Source: Collimonas fungivorans Ter331 (GTDB taxonomy: Bacteria; Pseudomonadota; Gammaproteobacteria; Burkholderiales; Burkholderiaceae_D). From it: 64,000 nt of DNA. Where the stretch lies: contig NC_015856.1 in NCBI RefSeq assembly GCF_000221045.1, forward strand, positions 2,114,687 to 2,178,686, in the 5' to 3' direction. Positions 1 to 8,037 of this stretch are shown here, one piece after another (position 1 is the first letter of the stretch; every line of letters begins with the position of its first letter). The notes under the pieces are model-generated. The model worked only from the letters and a program-made list of their open reading frames with translations. It was not told the DNA's origin and searched no databases. The position numbers were made by a program, and so were the translations under genes.

Positions 1-1580
1 GATACCGGTACGTAAAGCTTGGTGTCCTTGGCGTATTCCAAGTGCAGGAATTCGGTTTCGCCTTCGCCCAGGTCCATGCTGAGCAGGCCCATGTAGCGGC
101 CGATGCCATGGTTGATATGCACCACCGGATCGCCGATCTTGAGCTCGGACAGGTCGCGCACCATGGATTCGACCTGGGTTGCGCCTTCCTGTTTTTTCTT
201 GCCGATGCGGCGCCCGGAACCGGCGTACAGCTCGGTTTCGGTAATGAAGGCGAATTGCTGCAGCTCAAAGCCGGCATGCAAGGGCGCCACGCCCAGCATC
301 AGTTTTTTATCCGAGGTGATGAAATCGGCGTAACCGTCGCACAGCGCCAGCGGCAGATCGTATTCGTTGAAATACTGCTGCAAGGTTTCGCGGCGGCCGT
401 TCGATTCGGCGCAGATCAGCACGCGCCGGTCGCTTTGCAGCAGGTAGGCGCGCAGGTTGGTCAGCGGGTCGTCGATGCGGCGGTTGACGGCGATATTCGG
501 GATCGGCGCCGACAACTCGGAGGCGGCGTCGCTGTGCTGGACCACCCAGCGGCCGAACGGTTTGGCCAGGCTGAAGAAATTCTCGCCGGTCAGGAACAGG
601 GCTTCCGGCGCCAGCAACGGGCGCTCGCGGTCCGATTTCAGGAATCTGTAGCGTGACTGGGTGTCGCTCCAGAAGCGCTGGATGGCGCTATCGATATCGC
701 CCACCAGGGCAAACATCGCAGTCGCCGGCAGGTACTCGAACAAGGTCGCCGTGTCTTCAAAAAATAGCGGCAGGTAATACTCGATGCCGGCCGAGGCGAT
801 GCCGTTGCCGATATCCTTGTAGATCGCCGAGCGCGACGGGTCGCCTTCGAACACTTCGCGCCAGCGGCTGCGGAAAGCCGAGCGCGCCGTTTCGTCCATC
901 GGGAATTCGCGGCCCGGCAGCAGCCGGACTTCCTTCACCGGATACATCGAGCGCTGGGTGTCGGCGTCGAACGTGCGTATGGTTTCGATGGCGTCGCCGA
1001 ACAGGTCCAGCCGGTACGGCAGCACCGAACCCATCGGGAAAATGTCGATCAGGCCGCCGCGCACTGAATACTCGCCGGGCGACATGACCTGGTTGACATG
1101 GCTGTAGCCGGCCAGCGTCAGCTGCGATTTCAGGCGCGCTTCATCCAGCGTCTCGCCTTGCTTGAAAAAGAAGGTGTAGCCGGCCAGGAAGGATGGCGGC
1201 GCCATCTTGACCAGGGCGGTGGTGGCGGGCACCAGCAGCACGTCGCATTGGCCGCTCTGCACCTCGTACAAGGTCGCCAGCCGCTCCGAGACCAGGTCCT
1301 GGTGCGGCGAGAAGGCGTCGTAGGGCAGGGTTTCCCAGTCCGGCAGCAAATGGCAGCGCAGGCCGTTGTTCTGGCCGCCGCCAGCCTGGAACCAGGGGAT
1401 TTCGGTGCGCAGCCGCTGGCCGTCGGTGGCGTCGGCCACGATCACCACCAGCATCCTTTGCTGCGGCTTGAGCGCCAGCGCGGCTTGCGCCAATGCAAAC
1501 GCATCGGCCGAACCATGCAGCGCCGGCAAAACAAAACGGGATGCCGGCTTGGGCAGCAATTTTTCTAGATCAAAGGACAT
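1..1580 (-). CDS. mfd: Transcription-repair coupling factor Mfd, N-terminal part (C-terminus runs off the window)
   Basis: Mfd removes RNA polymerase stalled at DNA lesions and recruits UvrA for nucleotide excision repair in the cytoplasm. The visible 526 codons begin MSFDLEKLLPKP and cover the UvrB-homology region (domains 1-2), the linker, and the start of the RNA-polymerase-interaction module, recognisable by GDPVVHINHGIGRYMGL near residue 495. The translocase domain with the helicase motifs lies beyond position 1. The ATG complement at 1578-1580 was chosen because the conserved N-terminus starts there and no upstream in-frame start is needed. The gene diverges from ispD across about 144 bp, which must hold both promoters. 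Assignment is from family recognition and is firm. Confidence 0.95.
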   Translation of the reverse strand, partial: MSFDLEKLLPKPASRFVLPALHGSADAFALAQAALALKPQQRMLVVIVADATDGQRLRTEIPWFQAGGGQNNGLRCHLLPDWETLPYDAFSPHQDLVSERLATLYEVQSGQCDVLLVPATTALVKMAPPSFLAGYTFFFKQGETLDEARLKSQLTLAGYSHVNQVMSPGEYSVRGGLIDIFPMGSVLPYRLDLFGDAIETIRTFDADTQRSMYPVKEVRLLPGREFPMDETARSAFRSRWREVFEGDPSRSAIYKDIGNGIASAGIEYYLPLFFEDTATLFEYLPATAMFALVGDIDSAIQRFWSDTQSRYRFLKSDRERPLLAPEALFLTGENFFSLAKPFGRWVVQHSDAASELSAPIPNIAVNRRIDDPLTNLRAYLLQSDRRVLICAESNGRRETLQQYFNEYDLPLALCDGYADFITSDKKLMLGVAPLHAGFELQQFAFITETELYAGSGRRIGKKKQEGATQVESMVRDLSELKIGDPVVHINHGIGRYMGLLSMDLGEGETEFLHLEYAKDTKLYVPV

Positions 1581-1724
1581 CGGGGCCTATTTTGCAATAT
1601 TACGCAAGCCTGCAAGCGCGTCAATCGGGGCCCAATCGCGGCCAAAAAAAGCCACAATACGCCTGATTTGACAGTTAAAATTCAGAGCCGCATTATAAAC
1701 CACTCGATTCCATTGAGATTGTGC

Positions 1725-2429
1725 ATGAATCCATCCCGCTATTTTGCCCTGATTCCCGCTGCCGGCGTCGGTGCCCGCATAGGGGCGGATATCCCCAAGC
1801 AATATATGCAGCTGGCCGGCGAGCCGATGCTGATGCATGTCCTGGATACCTTTGCCGAGGCCAGCGCGATCAGCCATGTGTATGTGGTGGTCAGCGCCGA
1901 TGACGGTTATATCGCCGACCTGATGGCGGCCGCGCCGCACCTGCAGGGACGGGTGACGGTGCTGTTCGACGGCGGCCCCAACCGCCGGGATTCCGTGCTG
2001 AACGGCCTGCAGGCGATCCGCGAGCAGGCAGGCGATGACGACTGGGTGCTGGTGCATGACGCCGCCCGGCCAGGCCTGACATGCGCCCTGATCGAGCGCC
2101 TGATTGTCGCCCTGCGCGACGATGCGGTCGGCGGTCTGCTGGCGTTGCCGGTGGTCGATACCCTCAAGCGCAGTGACAAAAATACCCAGGATGCGCGCGT
2201 GGCGCAAACCGTGGCGCGCGCCGAGCTGTGGGCCGCGCAGACGCCGCAAATGTTCCGCTATGGCTTGCTGGTGCGCGCACTGACCCTGGCCGCAGCGGTC
2301 ACCGACGAAGCCAGCGCGGTCGAGCAGCTGGGCCTGCAGCCGCGCCTGGTCGAAGGCAGCCCGCGCAATTTCAAGGTAACCTTGCCGCACGATGTGGCGT
2401 TGGCAGAGATGTTTCTAAAGGAAGAATGA
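1725..2429 (+). CDS. ispD: 2-C-methyl-D-erythritol 4-phosphate cytidylyltransferase IspD
   Basis: Second dedicated step of the MEP isoprenoid pathway: CTP plus MEP gives CDP-ME. The 234-aa protein has the nucleotide-binding loop [17 protein letters not shown] near its N-terminus, the VHDAARPG segment in the middle and a C-terminal [14 protein letters not shown] segment, all typical of IspD, and normal family length. An in-frame ATG 57 bp upstream would give a 19-residue extension (MTVKIQ...) that the family lacks, so the start at 1725 ([10 protein letters not shown]) is preferred. ispF follows after 28 bp, the standard ispDF arrangement. Confidence 0.95.
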   Translation: MNPSRYFALIPAAGVGARIGADIPKQYMQLAGEPMLMHVLDTFAEASAISHVYVVVSADDGYIADLMAAAPHLQGRVTVLFDGGPNRRDSVLNGLQAIREQAGDDDWVLVHDAARPGLTCALIERLIVALRDDAVGGLLALPVVDTLKRSDKNTQDARVAQTVARAELWAAQTPQMFRYGLLVRALTLAAAVTDEASAVEQLGLQPRLVEGSPRNFKVTLPHDVALAEMFLKEE

Positions 2430-2457
2430 TGAAGTCACCGTATGTAAAGGACCCGGC

Positions 2458-2943
2458 ATGAGCCAGCAGTTCCGCATCGGCCAGGGCTACGATTGCCACG
2501 CCTTGCAGGCTGGCCGGCCGCTGATTATCGGCGGCGTGACGATTCCGCATAAAACCGGGCTGCTAGGGCACTCGGACGCCGATGTGCTGCTGCATGCGAT
2601 TATCGATGCCTTGTTTGGCGCCGCCGCCCTGGGCGACATCGGCCGCCATTTTTCGGATACGGATGCGCAGTTTGCCGGCGCCGATTCCCGCAAACTGTTG
2701 CGCGAAGCGGTAAGGCTGGTCGGCGCTGCCGGCTACACGGTCGGCAATATCGACTCGACCATCATCGCCCAGGCGCCGAAAATGGCGCCGCATATCCCGC
2801 AAATGGTGGCGCATATCGCCGCCGATTGCGGGATCGCCGTCAACCAGGTCAATGTCAAGGCCAAGACCAATGAAAAGCTGGGTTACCTGGGCCGGGAAGA
2901 AGGGATTGCAGCGGAGGCGGTAGCTCTGCTGTTTGCGCGGTAG
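2458..2943 (+). CDS. ispF: 2-C-methyl-D-erythritol 2,4-cyclodiphosphate synthase IspF
   Basis: Converts CDP-ME 2-phosphate to MEcPP with release of CMP in the MEP pathway; a trimeric cytoplasmic enzyme with an active-site Zn. The 161-aa product has the metal site GQGYDCHAL at the N-terminus (Asp and His ligands), [12 protein letters not shown] (further His/Asp) and the C-terminal [13 protein letters not shown] segment, and matches the usual length of about 160 aa. It lies 28 bp after ispD and is presumably cotranscribed. Its stop codon abuts the left arm of the 25-bp inverted repeat that separates it from envZ. Confidence 0.96.
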   Translation: MSQQFRIGQGYDCHALQAGRPLIIGGVTIPHKTGLLGHSDADVLLHAIIDALFGAAALGDIGRHFSDTDAQFAGADSRKLLREAVRLVGAAGYTVGNIDSTIIAQAPKMAPHIPQMVAHIAADCGIAVNQVNVKAKTNEKLGYLGREEGIAAEAVALLFAR

Positions 2944-3043
2944 GGTGGGCACCTGTGCCCACGCGTGACGGTAATAGCTGGAGTGCAGGTTCTCACAGGG
3001 CCGAAATAGGCGTGTGCTGCGTGGGCACAGGTGCCCACCCTAC
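2940..3043. repeat. Perfect 25-bp inverted repeat pair (REP/BIME-like) between convergent ispF and envZ
   Basis: Positions 2940-2964 and 3019-3043 are exact reverse complements over 25 bp, separated by 54 bp. Each arm is itself nearly palindromic (GTGGGCAC, 2 nt, GTGCCCAC), so each can fold into its own 8-bp hairpin and the pair can fold into a larger cruciform. The left arm includes the ispF stop; the right arm ends 2 bp before the envZ stop. Such paired hairpin units in convergent intergenic space resemble REP/BIME elements; they may also end transcription or stabilise mRNA 3' ends, although no T-run follows. Confidence 0.8.
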
Positions 3044-3045
3044 AA

Positions 3046-4458
3046 TTACTTTAATTGCAGTTCGATCTGGGTAGCCAGGCCGCCGCCTTCGCGGTTGCTC
3101 ACGCGCAACTTGCCGCCGTGCTGCTTGACGATGCGGCTGACGATCGCCAGGCCGAGGCCTGAACCGTTGGCTTGTCCGCGCGCGACGTCGAGCCGGGTGA
3201 ACGGCCGCAGCAAGCGGTCGATCTCGCTGTCCGGCACGCCGGCGCCGTGGTCGGCGATGTTCAGGATCACCTTGTCCTGGCGGACCTGGCAGCTGATATC
3301 GACTTCGACGAATTCGTCGCCTTCCTTCTTGCCGTAGCGGCGCGAATTTTCTATCAGGTTGTTGAATACCCGCGTGAGTTCGGTTTCATTCCCTGACACG
3401 TGGACATTCGGCGTGATGATGGTCTGGATCCGGATGTCGTCATGGCGTGTGGCAGTCTGCACCACACTGTCGATCAGCTCGCTAAGGTTAATTCTCTCGA
3501 AGCTGCTGGTGTCCGTCGGTTTTGCGTAATGCAGGAACTGGCCGATGATGCCGTCCATCTGCGCCAGGTCGGATTGCATGCCGGTGCGGGCGTCGTCGGA
3601 CAGGTTCGCCATTTCCACTTCCAGCAGCATGCGCGCCAGCGGCGTGCGCAAATCGTGGGAAATGCCGGCCAGGATGATCGCCCGGTCCGATTCGATGCGC
3701 TGCAGGTCGCTGACCATCTGGTTAAAGCTGCGGTTCGCTTCCTCGATTTCTGTCGGGCCGGTTTCAGGCAGCGGCTCCGGCTGCAAGCCCTTGGCTACCG
3801 CGCGGGTGGCGGCGGTCAGGCGCGACAGCGGCTGGTTGATCAGGGTTGAAATGAACATCGCGCCCAGCAGCGACAATACCATTGCCACGCTGCCCCACTG
3901 CAGCCATTGCACGCCGGAGCTGCGCTCGACCCGCTCGCTGTCGAGCATCAGCCAGTATTCGTCGCTATCGATCTTGAAGCTGATCCAGAAGCCGCCGATA
4001 TCGTTGACCTTGGATGAAAACCTGGTCTGGTTGCCGAGCCTGGCGCGGACTTCGCGTTCCAGGTCGGGCATCAGGGCGTTGTCGGGCGGCGGTTCGATCT
4101 GGTCGGTATCTTCCAGCGGATAAATTCGGATGCCTTCATTGCTGGCCAGGTCGAACAGCAGTTCGCTGCGCAGGTCCGGCGCCGAATGGGTGAGGGCGGC
4201 GCGGGTGATGGTGACGATGGAGATGATCTGCGCGGCGACCTGCTGCGCGCGCGGACCGCGCTCGACGATCTTGAAGCTGGCGACCCAGGTCACCATGCTG
4301 ACCGTGATCAGGAACGCGATCATGAAAAAGGTCCGCCACATCAGACCGCTTTTCAGCCAGGCCAGCCGGTGCGGAGTTACCATCTGGCCGGGCGCCGGCG
4401 AGGGAAGGACAATGTTGCGCAGGGCATCAGCGCGGCTGGCCTTCGGGAATGAAGACAT
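3046..4458 (-). CDS. envZ: Osmosensor-type sensor histidine kinase EnvZ
   Basis: Inner-membrane sensor kinase that phosphorylates the neighbouring OmpR. The 470-aa protein has a cytoplasmic leader, a membrane helix at about residues 40-62, a periplasmic domain of about 120 residues, a second helix at about 185-207, HAMP, then the H-box GISHDLRTPLAR with the phospho-acceptor His, an N-box (NLIENSRRYG), and G-boxes (DHGAGVP and GSGLGLAIV). Length and order match EnvZ of betaproteobacteria. Its start codon lies inside the end of ompR (32-bp overlap), so the two are translationally coupled. Which genes the pair controls cannot be read from the window. Confidence 0.9.
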   Translation of the reverse strand: MSSFPKASRADALRNIVLPSPAPGQMVTPHRLAWLKSGLMWRTFFMIAFLITVSMVTWVASFKIVERGPRAQQVAAQIISIVTITRAALTHSAPDLRSELLFDLASNEGIRIYPLEDTDQIEPPPDNALMPDLEREVRARLGNQTRFSSKVNDIGGFWISFKIDSDEYWLMLDSERVERSSGVQWLQWGSVAMVLSLLGAMFISTLINQPLSRLTAATRAVAKGLQPEPLPETGPTEIEEANRSFNQMVSDLQRIESDRAIILAGISHDLRTPLARMLLEVEMANLSDDARTGMQSDLAQMDGIIGQFLHYAKPTDTSSFERINLSELIDSVVQTATRHDDIRIQTIITPNVHVSGNETELTRVFNNLIENSRRYGKKEGDEFVEVDISCQVRQDKVILNIADHGAGVPDSEIDRLLRPFTRLDVARGQANGSGLGLAIVSRIVKQHGGKLRVSNREGGGLATQIELQLK

Positions 4459-5182
4459 AACCGAGCCCCCATACAGTCTGGATGTAGAGCGGGCTGGCCG
4501 GATCCGGTTCGATCAGCTTGCGCAGGCGCGAAATCTGGACGTCCAGGCTGCGGTCGAATACTTCGTATTCACGGCCGCGCGCCAGTTCCATCAGCTTCTC
4601 GCGCGACAGCGGCTGCCGTGCATGCCGTGCAAATACCTTGAGCACGGAAAATTCGCCGGTGGTGAGCGGGATCGACTCACCGTTCTTTTTCAGCGTACGG
4701 GTACCGAGGTCGAGGATGAATTCGCCGAACTCGAAAGACTGCGGCGTTTCCGACGGCGCGCCCGGCAGTTCGTCCGGGCCCTTGCGGCGCAGCACCGCGC
4801 CGATGCGCGCCACCAGCTCGCGCGGGTTGAATGGTTTGGGCAGGTAATCGTCGGCGCCCATTTCGAGCCCGACGATGCGGTCGACATCCTCGCCTTTGGC
4901 GGTCAGCATGATGATCGGCGTCTGGTCGCCGGCGCCGCGCAGGCGGCGGCAGATCGCCAGGCCGTCTTCGCCCGGCAGCATCAGGTCCAGCACCAGCAGG
5001 TCGTAGCGCTCGCGTATCCAGAGCTTGTTCATGGCCTGTGCGTTCTCCGCCGTGACTACCTGGAAGCCTTGCTCCGTCAGGTATCGTCGCAGCAGGTCAC
5101 GCAAGCGGACGTCGTCGTCGACCACCAGGATTTTATGCTGGTGGGCATTGCTTGTTTGGTTTTGGGTGTTGATCGTATTCAT
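4427..5182 (-). CDS. ompR: Two-component response regulator OmpR
   Basis: DNA-binding response regulator partnered with EnvZ. The 251-aa protein has a receiver domain (HKILVVDDDVRLRDLL acidic pocket; phospho-acceptor Asp in LLVLDLMLPGEDG; TAKGED; the conserved Lys in DDYLPKPFNPREL) followed by a winged-helix DNA-binding domain (LTTGEFSVLKVF, ...RSLDVQISRLRK..., VWGLGYVF). The roughly 15-residue Gln/Asn-rich leader before the receiver domain is common in betaproteobacterial OmpR. It diverges from the small secreted protein gene at 5353 over about 170 bp of AT-rich DNA that should hold both promoters. Confidence 0.93.
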   Translation of the reverse strand: MNTINTQNQTSNAHQHKILVVDDDVRLRDLLRRYLTEQGFQVVTAENAQAMNKLWIRERYDLLVLDLMLPGEDGLAICRRLRGAGDQTPIIMLTAKGEDVDRIVGLEMGADDYLPKPFNPRELVARIGAVLRRKGPDELPGAPSETPQSFEFGEFILDLGTRTLKKNGESIPLTTGEFSVLKVFARHARQPLSREKLMELARGREYEVFDRSLDVQISRLRKLIEPDPASPLYIQTVWGLGYVFIPEGQPR

Positions 5183-5352
5183 GGTCGTATGGTAACGTCA
5201 GAGTGCGCTTCGGAAATACAGTAAAAGCCCATGGATTACAAAGTGTTACACACTTTACCAAAAACATCTTATGCTCATTTATGGGGAAGCTTACACTTAA
5301 TTTGTGACGATTAAATCTTAACCGTTATCCTGAACTCACAGAAGAAGTCCAT

Positions 5353-5643
5353 ATGATGAAGATGTTTCGGAAAATCAGTGTCTGTTTATTGTTGCTGTCG
5401 GCAATGATGAGCGCCTCTGCACGTTCCGACCGTATGCCTGACGACCGTGGCGGCGACCGCCGCGCGCCGCCGCCCTCGCAGTATGAACCGCGCCGCGGCC
5501 AGGCGCCGGATGAGCAATGGCAGAACCGCGGCCGCGGCTCCGACCCTAACGAGGGACGCGGCCGGATGTCGCCGGATGAGCGGCGCGCCTTGCGTCAGCA
5601 GATCGACAGGGCCGGCCGGGATATTTATCCGCCGCGGCGCTGA
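5353..5643 (+). CDS. Small secreted Arg/Pro-rich protein of unknown function
   Basis: 96 aa (95 if the second ATG is used). An N-terminal signal peptide is clear: MMKMFRKISVCLLLLSAMMSASA with a likely cut after ASA. The mature part, about 73 residues, is very hydrophilic and rich in Arg, Pro, Asp and Gly (RGGDRRAPPPSQYEP, EGRGRMSPDERRALRQQIDRAGRDIYPPRR). The end, SPDERRALRQQIxxAGRDIYPPR, resembles the conserved tail of small periplasmic proteins often found beside two-component systems in Burkholderiales. Its position, divergent from ompR-envZ, suggests envelope-stress control, which is inference. A plausible ribosome site (AGAAG) precedes the start. Confidence 0.7.
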   Translation: MMKMFRKISVCLLLLSAMMSASARSDRMPDDRGGDRRAPPPSQYEPRRGQAPDEQWQNRGRGSDPNEGRGRMSPDERRALRQQIDRAGRDIYPPRR

Positions 5644-5800
5644 TAGCGACAAACAGGAAATGCCAGCTGGATGGCGCAGAGAGCCGGTGATGAAGATCGC
5701 CGGTTTTTTATTGGGCGCTGCTTTTATAAAATGGATGGCAGGGGATGGGATTGTCCGGCGCAGTTTGCTGGCAAATGAAAACCGGGGACGTAAACCAGAA

Positions 5801-5830
5801 AGGGGTTGCAAGATTTCTCTTGCAACCCCT
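5801..5830 (-). terminator. Hairpin downstream of tRNA-Arg, likely terminator
   Basis: Perfect 13-bp stem (arms 5801-5813 and 5818-5830) with a 4-nt loop, 8 nt beyond the 3' end of the minus-strand tRNA. The T-run after it on the minus strand is weak, so it may act in tRNA 3'-end processing as well as termination. Confidence 0.6.
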
Positions 5831-5838
5831 CGTAATAC

Positions 5839-5915
5839 TGGTGCGGCTGGCAGGAATCGAACCCACGACCCCTTGGTTCGTAGCCAAGTACTCTATCCAG
5901 CTGAGCTACAGCCGC
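5839..5915 (-). tRNA. tRNA-Arg (anticodon ACG)
   Basis: 77-nt cloverleaf on the minus strand. The acceptor stem GCGGCTG pairs with CAGCCGC, followed by discriminator A and an encoded CCA at 5839-5841. The D-arm has TAGCTCAGCTGGATAGAG, the anticodon stem CTTGG/CCAAG closes the loop CTACGAA with anticodon ACG (read as ICG), and the T-arm has GGTTCGAATCC. All stems pair. Confidence 0.97.
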
Positions 5916-5925
5916 GAAAAACAAA

Positions 5926-5954
5926 ATTATATATTAGCTTTGTTAATTTTGGAA
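5926..5954 (-). promoter_or_regulatory. Possible sigma-70 promoter of tRNA-Arg
   Basis: On the minus strand a perfect TATAAT -10 box (plus coordinates 5926-5931) lies 17 bp from a poor -35 match TTCCAA (5949-5954), 11 bp upstream of the tRNA 5' end. The -10 box is convincing; the -35 is weak. Confidence 0.45.
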
Positions 5955-6157
5955 GAGGAAAATATCGTAAAACCTAATATTTCTTCTCGCTTACAGAGGT
6001 AAAACACTTTTTCTGCTTGCTCTCAACCAAGTCCGTTACTATGCCACAGGTATTGCATATTGGGAAGCTTTATTTGTGTTCTCATTATGTATTAGCTCAG
6101 GCTATTTCGATCTCCCTTATCCCGACGCCATAGGGAGCAGCGCATTTCATCGGATGA

Positions 6158-6181
6158 TATAATCAAACAATAATCATTATC
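6158..6181 (+). promoter_or_regulatory. Fur box overlapping a TATAAT -10 element, upstream of ftrABCD
   Basis: Positions 6163-6181 match the 19-bp Fur consensus at 14 of 19 positions, with the right half (AATCATTATC) perfect. It directly follows and overlaps a TATAAT at 6158-6163, so a bound Fe-Fur repressor would cover the start point. It sits about 25 bp before the ATG of the first iron-uptake gene, which fits iron-repressed expression. The -35 region is not recognisable. Confidence 0.75.
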
Positions 6182-6206
6182 ATTTATAGCTCGAAAGGTT
6201 GATTGC

Positions 6207-6749
6207 ATGAATGTGAAATTGCTTACGGCGGCCGTGCTTGTTTCTTTTGGGGTTGCCGGCGCCGCAATGGCAGCCGAATATCCGATCGGCAAGCAGCAGA
6301 TCATGAATGGCCTGGAGGTCGCTGCTGTTTATCTGCAGCCGATCAAGATGGAGCCGGAAGGCATGATGCGCAAGGCGGAGCTGTCGGACATCCACGTCGA
6401 AGCCGATATCCATGCCGTGAAAGACAATCCCAACGGTTTTGCCGAGGGCGACTGGATGCCGAACCTGGTCATCTCTTACGAATTCAGCAAAGCCGGCTCG
6501 ACCCAGGTCATCAAGGGCGACATGATGCCGATGGTGGCCAGCGATGGTCCGCACTACGGCGACAATGTCAAGCTGGCGGGGCCGGGAAAATACACATTGA
6601 AGATGATCATCTCGCCGCCGTCGGCCAATGCCGGCGCGCATTTCGGCCGCCATGTCGACAAGGAAACCGGTGTCGGCGCCTGGTTCAAGCCGTTCACGGT
6701 GGTCAACGAGTTCACCTTTGCCGGGGTCGGTAAAAAAGGCGGATATTGA
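6207..6749 (+). CDS. ftrA: Periplasmic P19-type iron-binding protein FtrA
   Basis: Soluble periplasmic component of the FtrABCD ferrous-iron uptake system known from Bordetella and Brucella; relatives are Campylobacter P19 and Treponema Tp34. The 180-aa protein has a signal peptide ending AAMAA, then the family's Met/His copper and iron ligands: QQIMNGLEVAA, LSDIHVEADIHA, KGDMMPMVASDGPHYG and AHFGRHVDKETGVG. Length equals the P19 family. It is first in a four-gene operon behind a Fur box; the next gene starts on the last base of its stop (TGATG). Confidence 0.9.
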   Translation: MNVKLLTAAVLVSFGVAGAAMAAEYPIGKQQIMNGLEVAAVYLQPIKMEPEGMMRKAELSDIHVEADIHAVKDNPNGFAEGDWMPNLVISYEFSKAGSTQVIKGDMMPMVASDGPHYGDNVKLAGPGKYTLKMIISPPSANAGAHFGRHVDKETGVGAWFKPFTVVNEFTFAGVGKKGGY

Positions 6750-7132
6750 TGCCGCAGAAATGCGCACCCATGAAATTCTCATCGCAGGCCATGTCCATGG
6801 CAGCCGGCAAAGTGCGCGGCATATTTGCTGCCGGCGCGATGCTGGCGGCGACGGTTTCGATGGCCGCCGATTTGCCCACCTTCAAGCTGGAAATGAAGGA
6901 TGGCGTCCTCAATCCGGCGCGGATCATGGTTCCTGCCGGCCAGAAAATAAAAATCGAAGTCCACAACACCGGACAGTCGGCGGTTGAATTCGAAAGCGTC
7001 CAGCTGCGCAAGGAAAAAGTGCTGGCGCCGGGCGCGCAGTCGTTCGTGGTGATTGCGCCGCTGCAGCCGGGCGAATACAAGTTTTTCGATGATTTTCATG
7101 CGCAGGCGCAGGGTGTGATTGTCGCTAAATAA
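6749..7132 (+). CDS. ftrB: Periplasmic cupredoxin-like protein FtrB
   Basis: Proposed to oxidise or hand on Fe(II) between FtrA and the permease FtrC. The product has a basic N-terminus, a signal sequence ending VSMAA, and a single cupredoxin fold of about 95 residues (FKLEMKDGVLNPARIMVPAG, KIKIEVHNTGQSAVEFES, LQPGEYKFFDDFHAQAQG). The typical blue-copper Cys ligand is not visible, as in other iron-linked cupredoxins of this type. Several starts are possible (6749, 6770, 6791); 6749 is coupled to the ftrA stop, but 6791 gives a more usual signal peptide. Confidence 0.85.
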   Translation: MPQKCAPMKFSSQAMSMAAGKVRGIFAAGAMLAATVSMAADLPTFKLEMKDGVLNPARIMVPAGQKIKIEVHNTGQSAVEFESVQLRKEKVLAPGAQSFVVIAPLQPGEYKFFDDFHAQAQGVIVAK

Positions 7133-7190
7133 GAGGCTGCCGCCGGCCGTTTGCGGCGGCGCTTGTGTTGGTTTGATGGAGTCATAAAAG

Positions 7191-8033
7191 ATGGGGCAGA
7201 TTTTGTTCATAGTCTGGCGCGAGAGCGTCGAGGCGTTGCTGGTAGTCGGCATTTTGCATGCGTGGCTGAAGAACGGCGGCGAAGCTGCACGCCGCGGCTT
7301 GCCTTATCTGTGGAGCGGCGTCGGCGTCGGCATCCTGGGCGCGATCGGCCTCGGTGCGGCGCTGCTGGGTTTCAGCGAGCTGCTGTCGGGAGACGCCCAG
7401 GACTATTTCCAGATCGTGATGGTGATACTGGCCGCGATACTGATCGTGCAGATGGTGTTCTGGATGCGCAAGCACGGCCGCACGCTCAAGCGCGAAATGG
7501 AAACCTCGCTCAGCGCCAACCTGCAAACCGCGAACTGGTGGGGCGTATTTGCGCTGGCGGCATTGGCGATCGCGCGCGAGGGCAGCGAAACCGTGATCTT
7601 TCTTTACGGACTGGGCCTGGCGGACAAGGGTGACTCGGCCGGCGCGATGGTGCTGGCCGCGGCGCTCGGTTTTGCGCTGGCGTTCCTGACCTTCTATCTG
7701 TTGCAGCTCGGCGGCAGGATTTTTTCCTGGCGCCGCTTCTTCCAGGTCACCGAAATCATCTTGCTGTTCCTCGCCGCAGGCCTGCTGCTGACCGGCATCG
7801 AGCGGCTGATGTCGTTGGATATCATCCCGACGCTGGTCGATCCGGTCTGGGACAGCTCGCGCCTGCTCGACGACACGACGTCATTCGGCAACCTGGTTTC
7901 CACGCTGACCGGCTATCGCGCGCAGCCTGCGCTGATGAGCTTGCTGGTGTATGTGGCATATTGGGTGTGTGTATTGTTATTCCTCAAGCGAGCCAGGCCG
8001 CAGCCGCAGTCAGTCACAGCCTCAGCCAAATAA
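7191..8033 (+). CDS. ftrC: FTR1-family high-affinity iron permease FtrC
   Basis: Inner-membrane iron permease of the FTR1/EfeU family, 280 aa with about seven membrane helices. It carries both iron-site REXXE motifs: RESVE at residues 9-13 and REGSE in the fourth helix (IAREGSETVIFLYGLG). The third ftr gene; it starts 58 bp after ftrB, and ftrD begins 4 bp after its stop. It accepts iron from the two periplasmic partners. Confidence 0.93.
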   Translation: MGQILFIVWRESVEALLVVGILHAWLKNGGEAARRGLPYLWSGVGVGILGAIGLGAALLGFSELLSGDAQDYFQIVMVILAAILIVQMVFWMRKHGRTLKREMETSLSANLQTANWWGVFALAALAIAREGSETVIFLYGLGLADKGDSAGAMVLAAALGFALAFLTFYLLQLGGRIFSWRRFFQVTEIILLFLAAGLLLTGIERLMSLDIIPTLVDPVWDSSRLLDDTTSFGNLVSTLTGYRAQPALMSLLVYVAYWVCVLLFLKRARPQPQSVTASAK

Positions 8034-8037
8034 ACCA

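Noticed and set aside
1587-2390. 267-codon minus-strand frame opposite ispD
   Set aside because: Mirror frame of ispD with no domain; ispD is certain.
2458-2943. Possibility of an ispDF fusion
   Set aside because: A stop at 2429 and a separate ATG at 2458 in a different frame show two proteins.
5447-5977. 176-codon plus-strand frame spanning the small secreted protein and tRNA-Arg
   Set aside because: It overlaps a proven tRNA and a better-supported gene in another frame.
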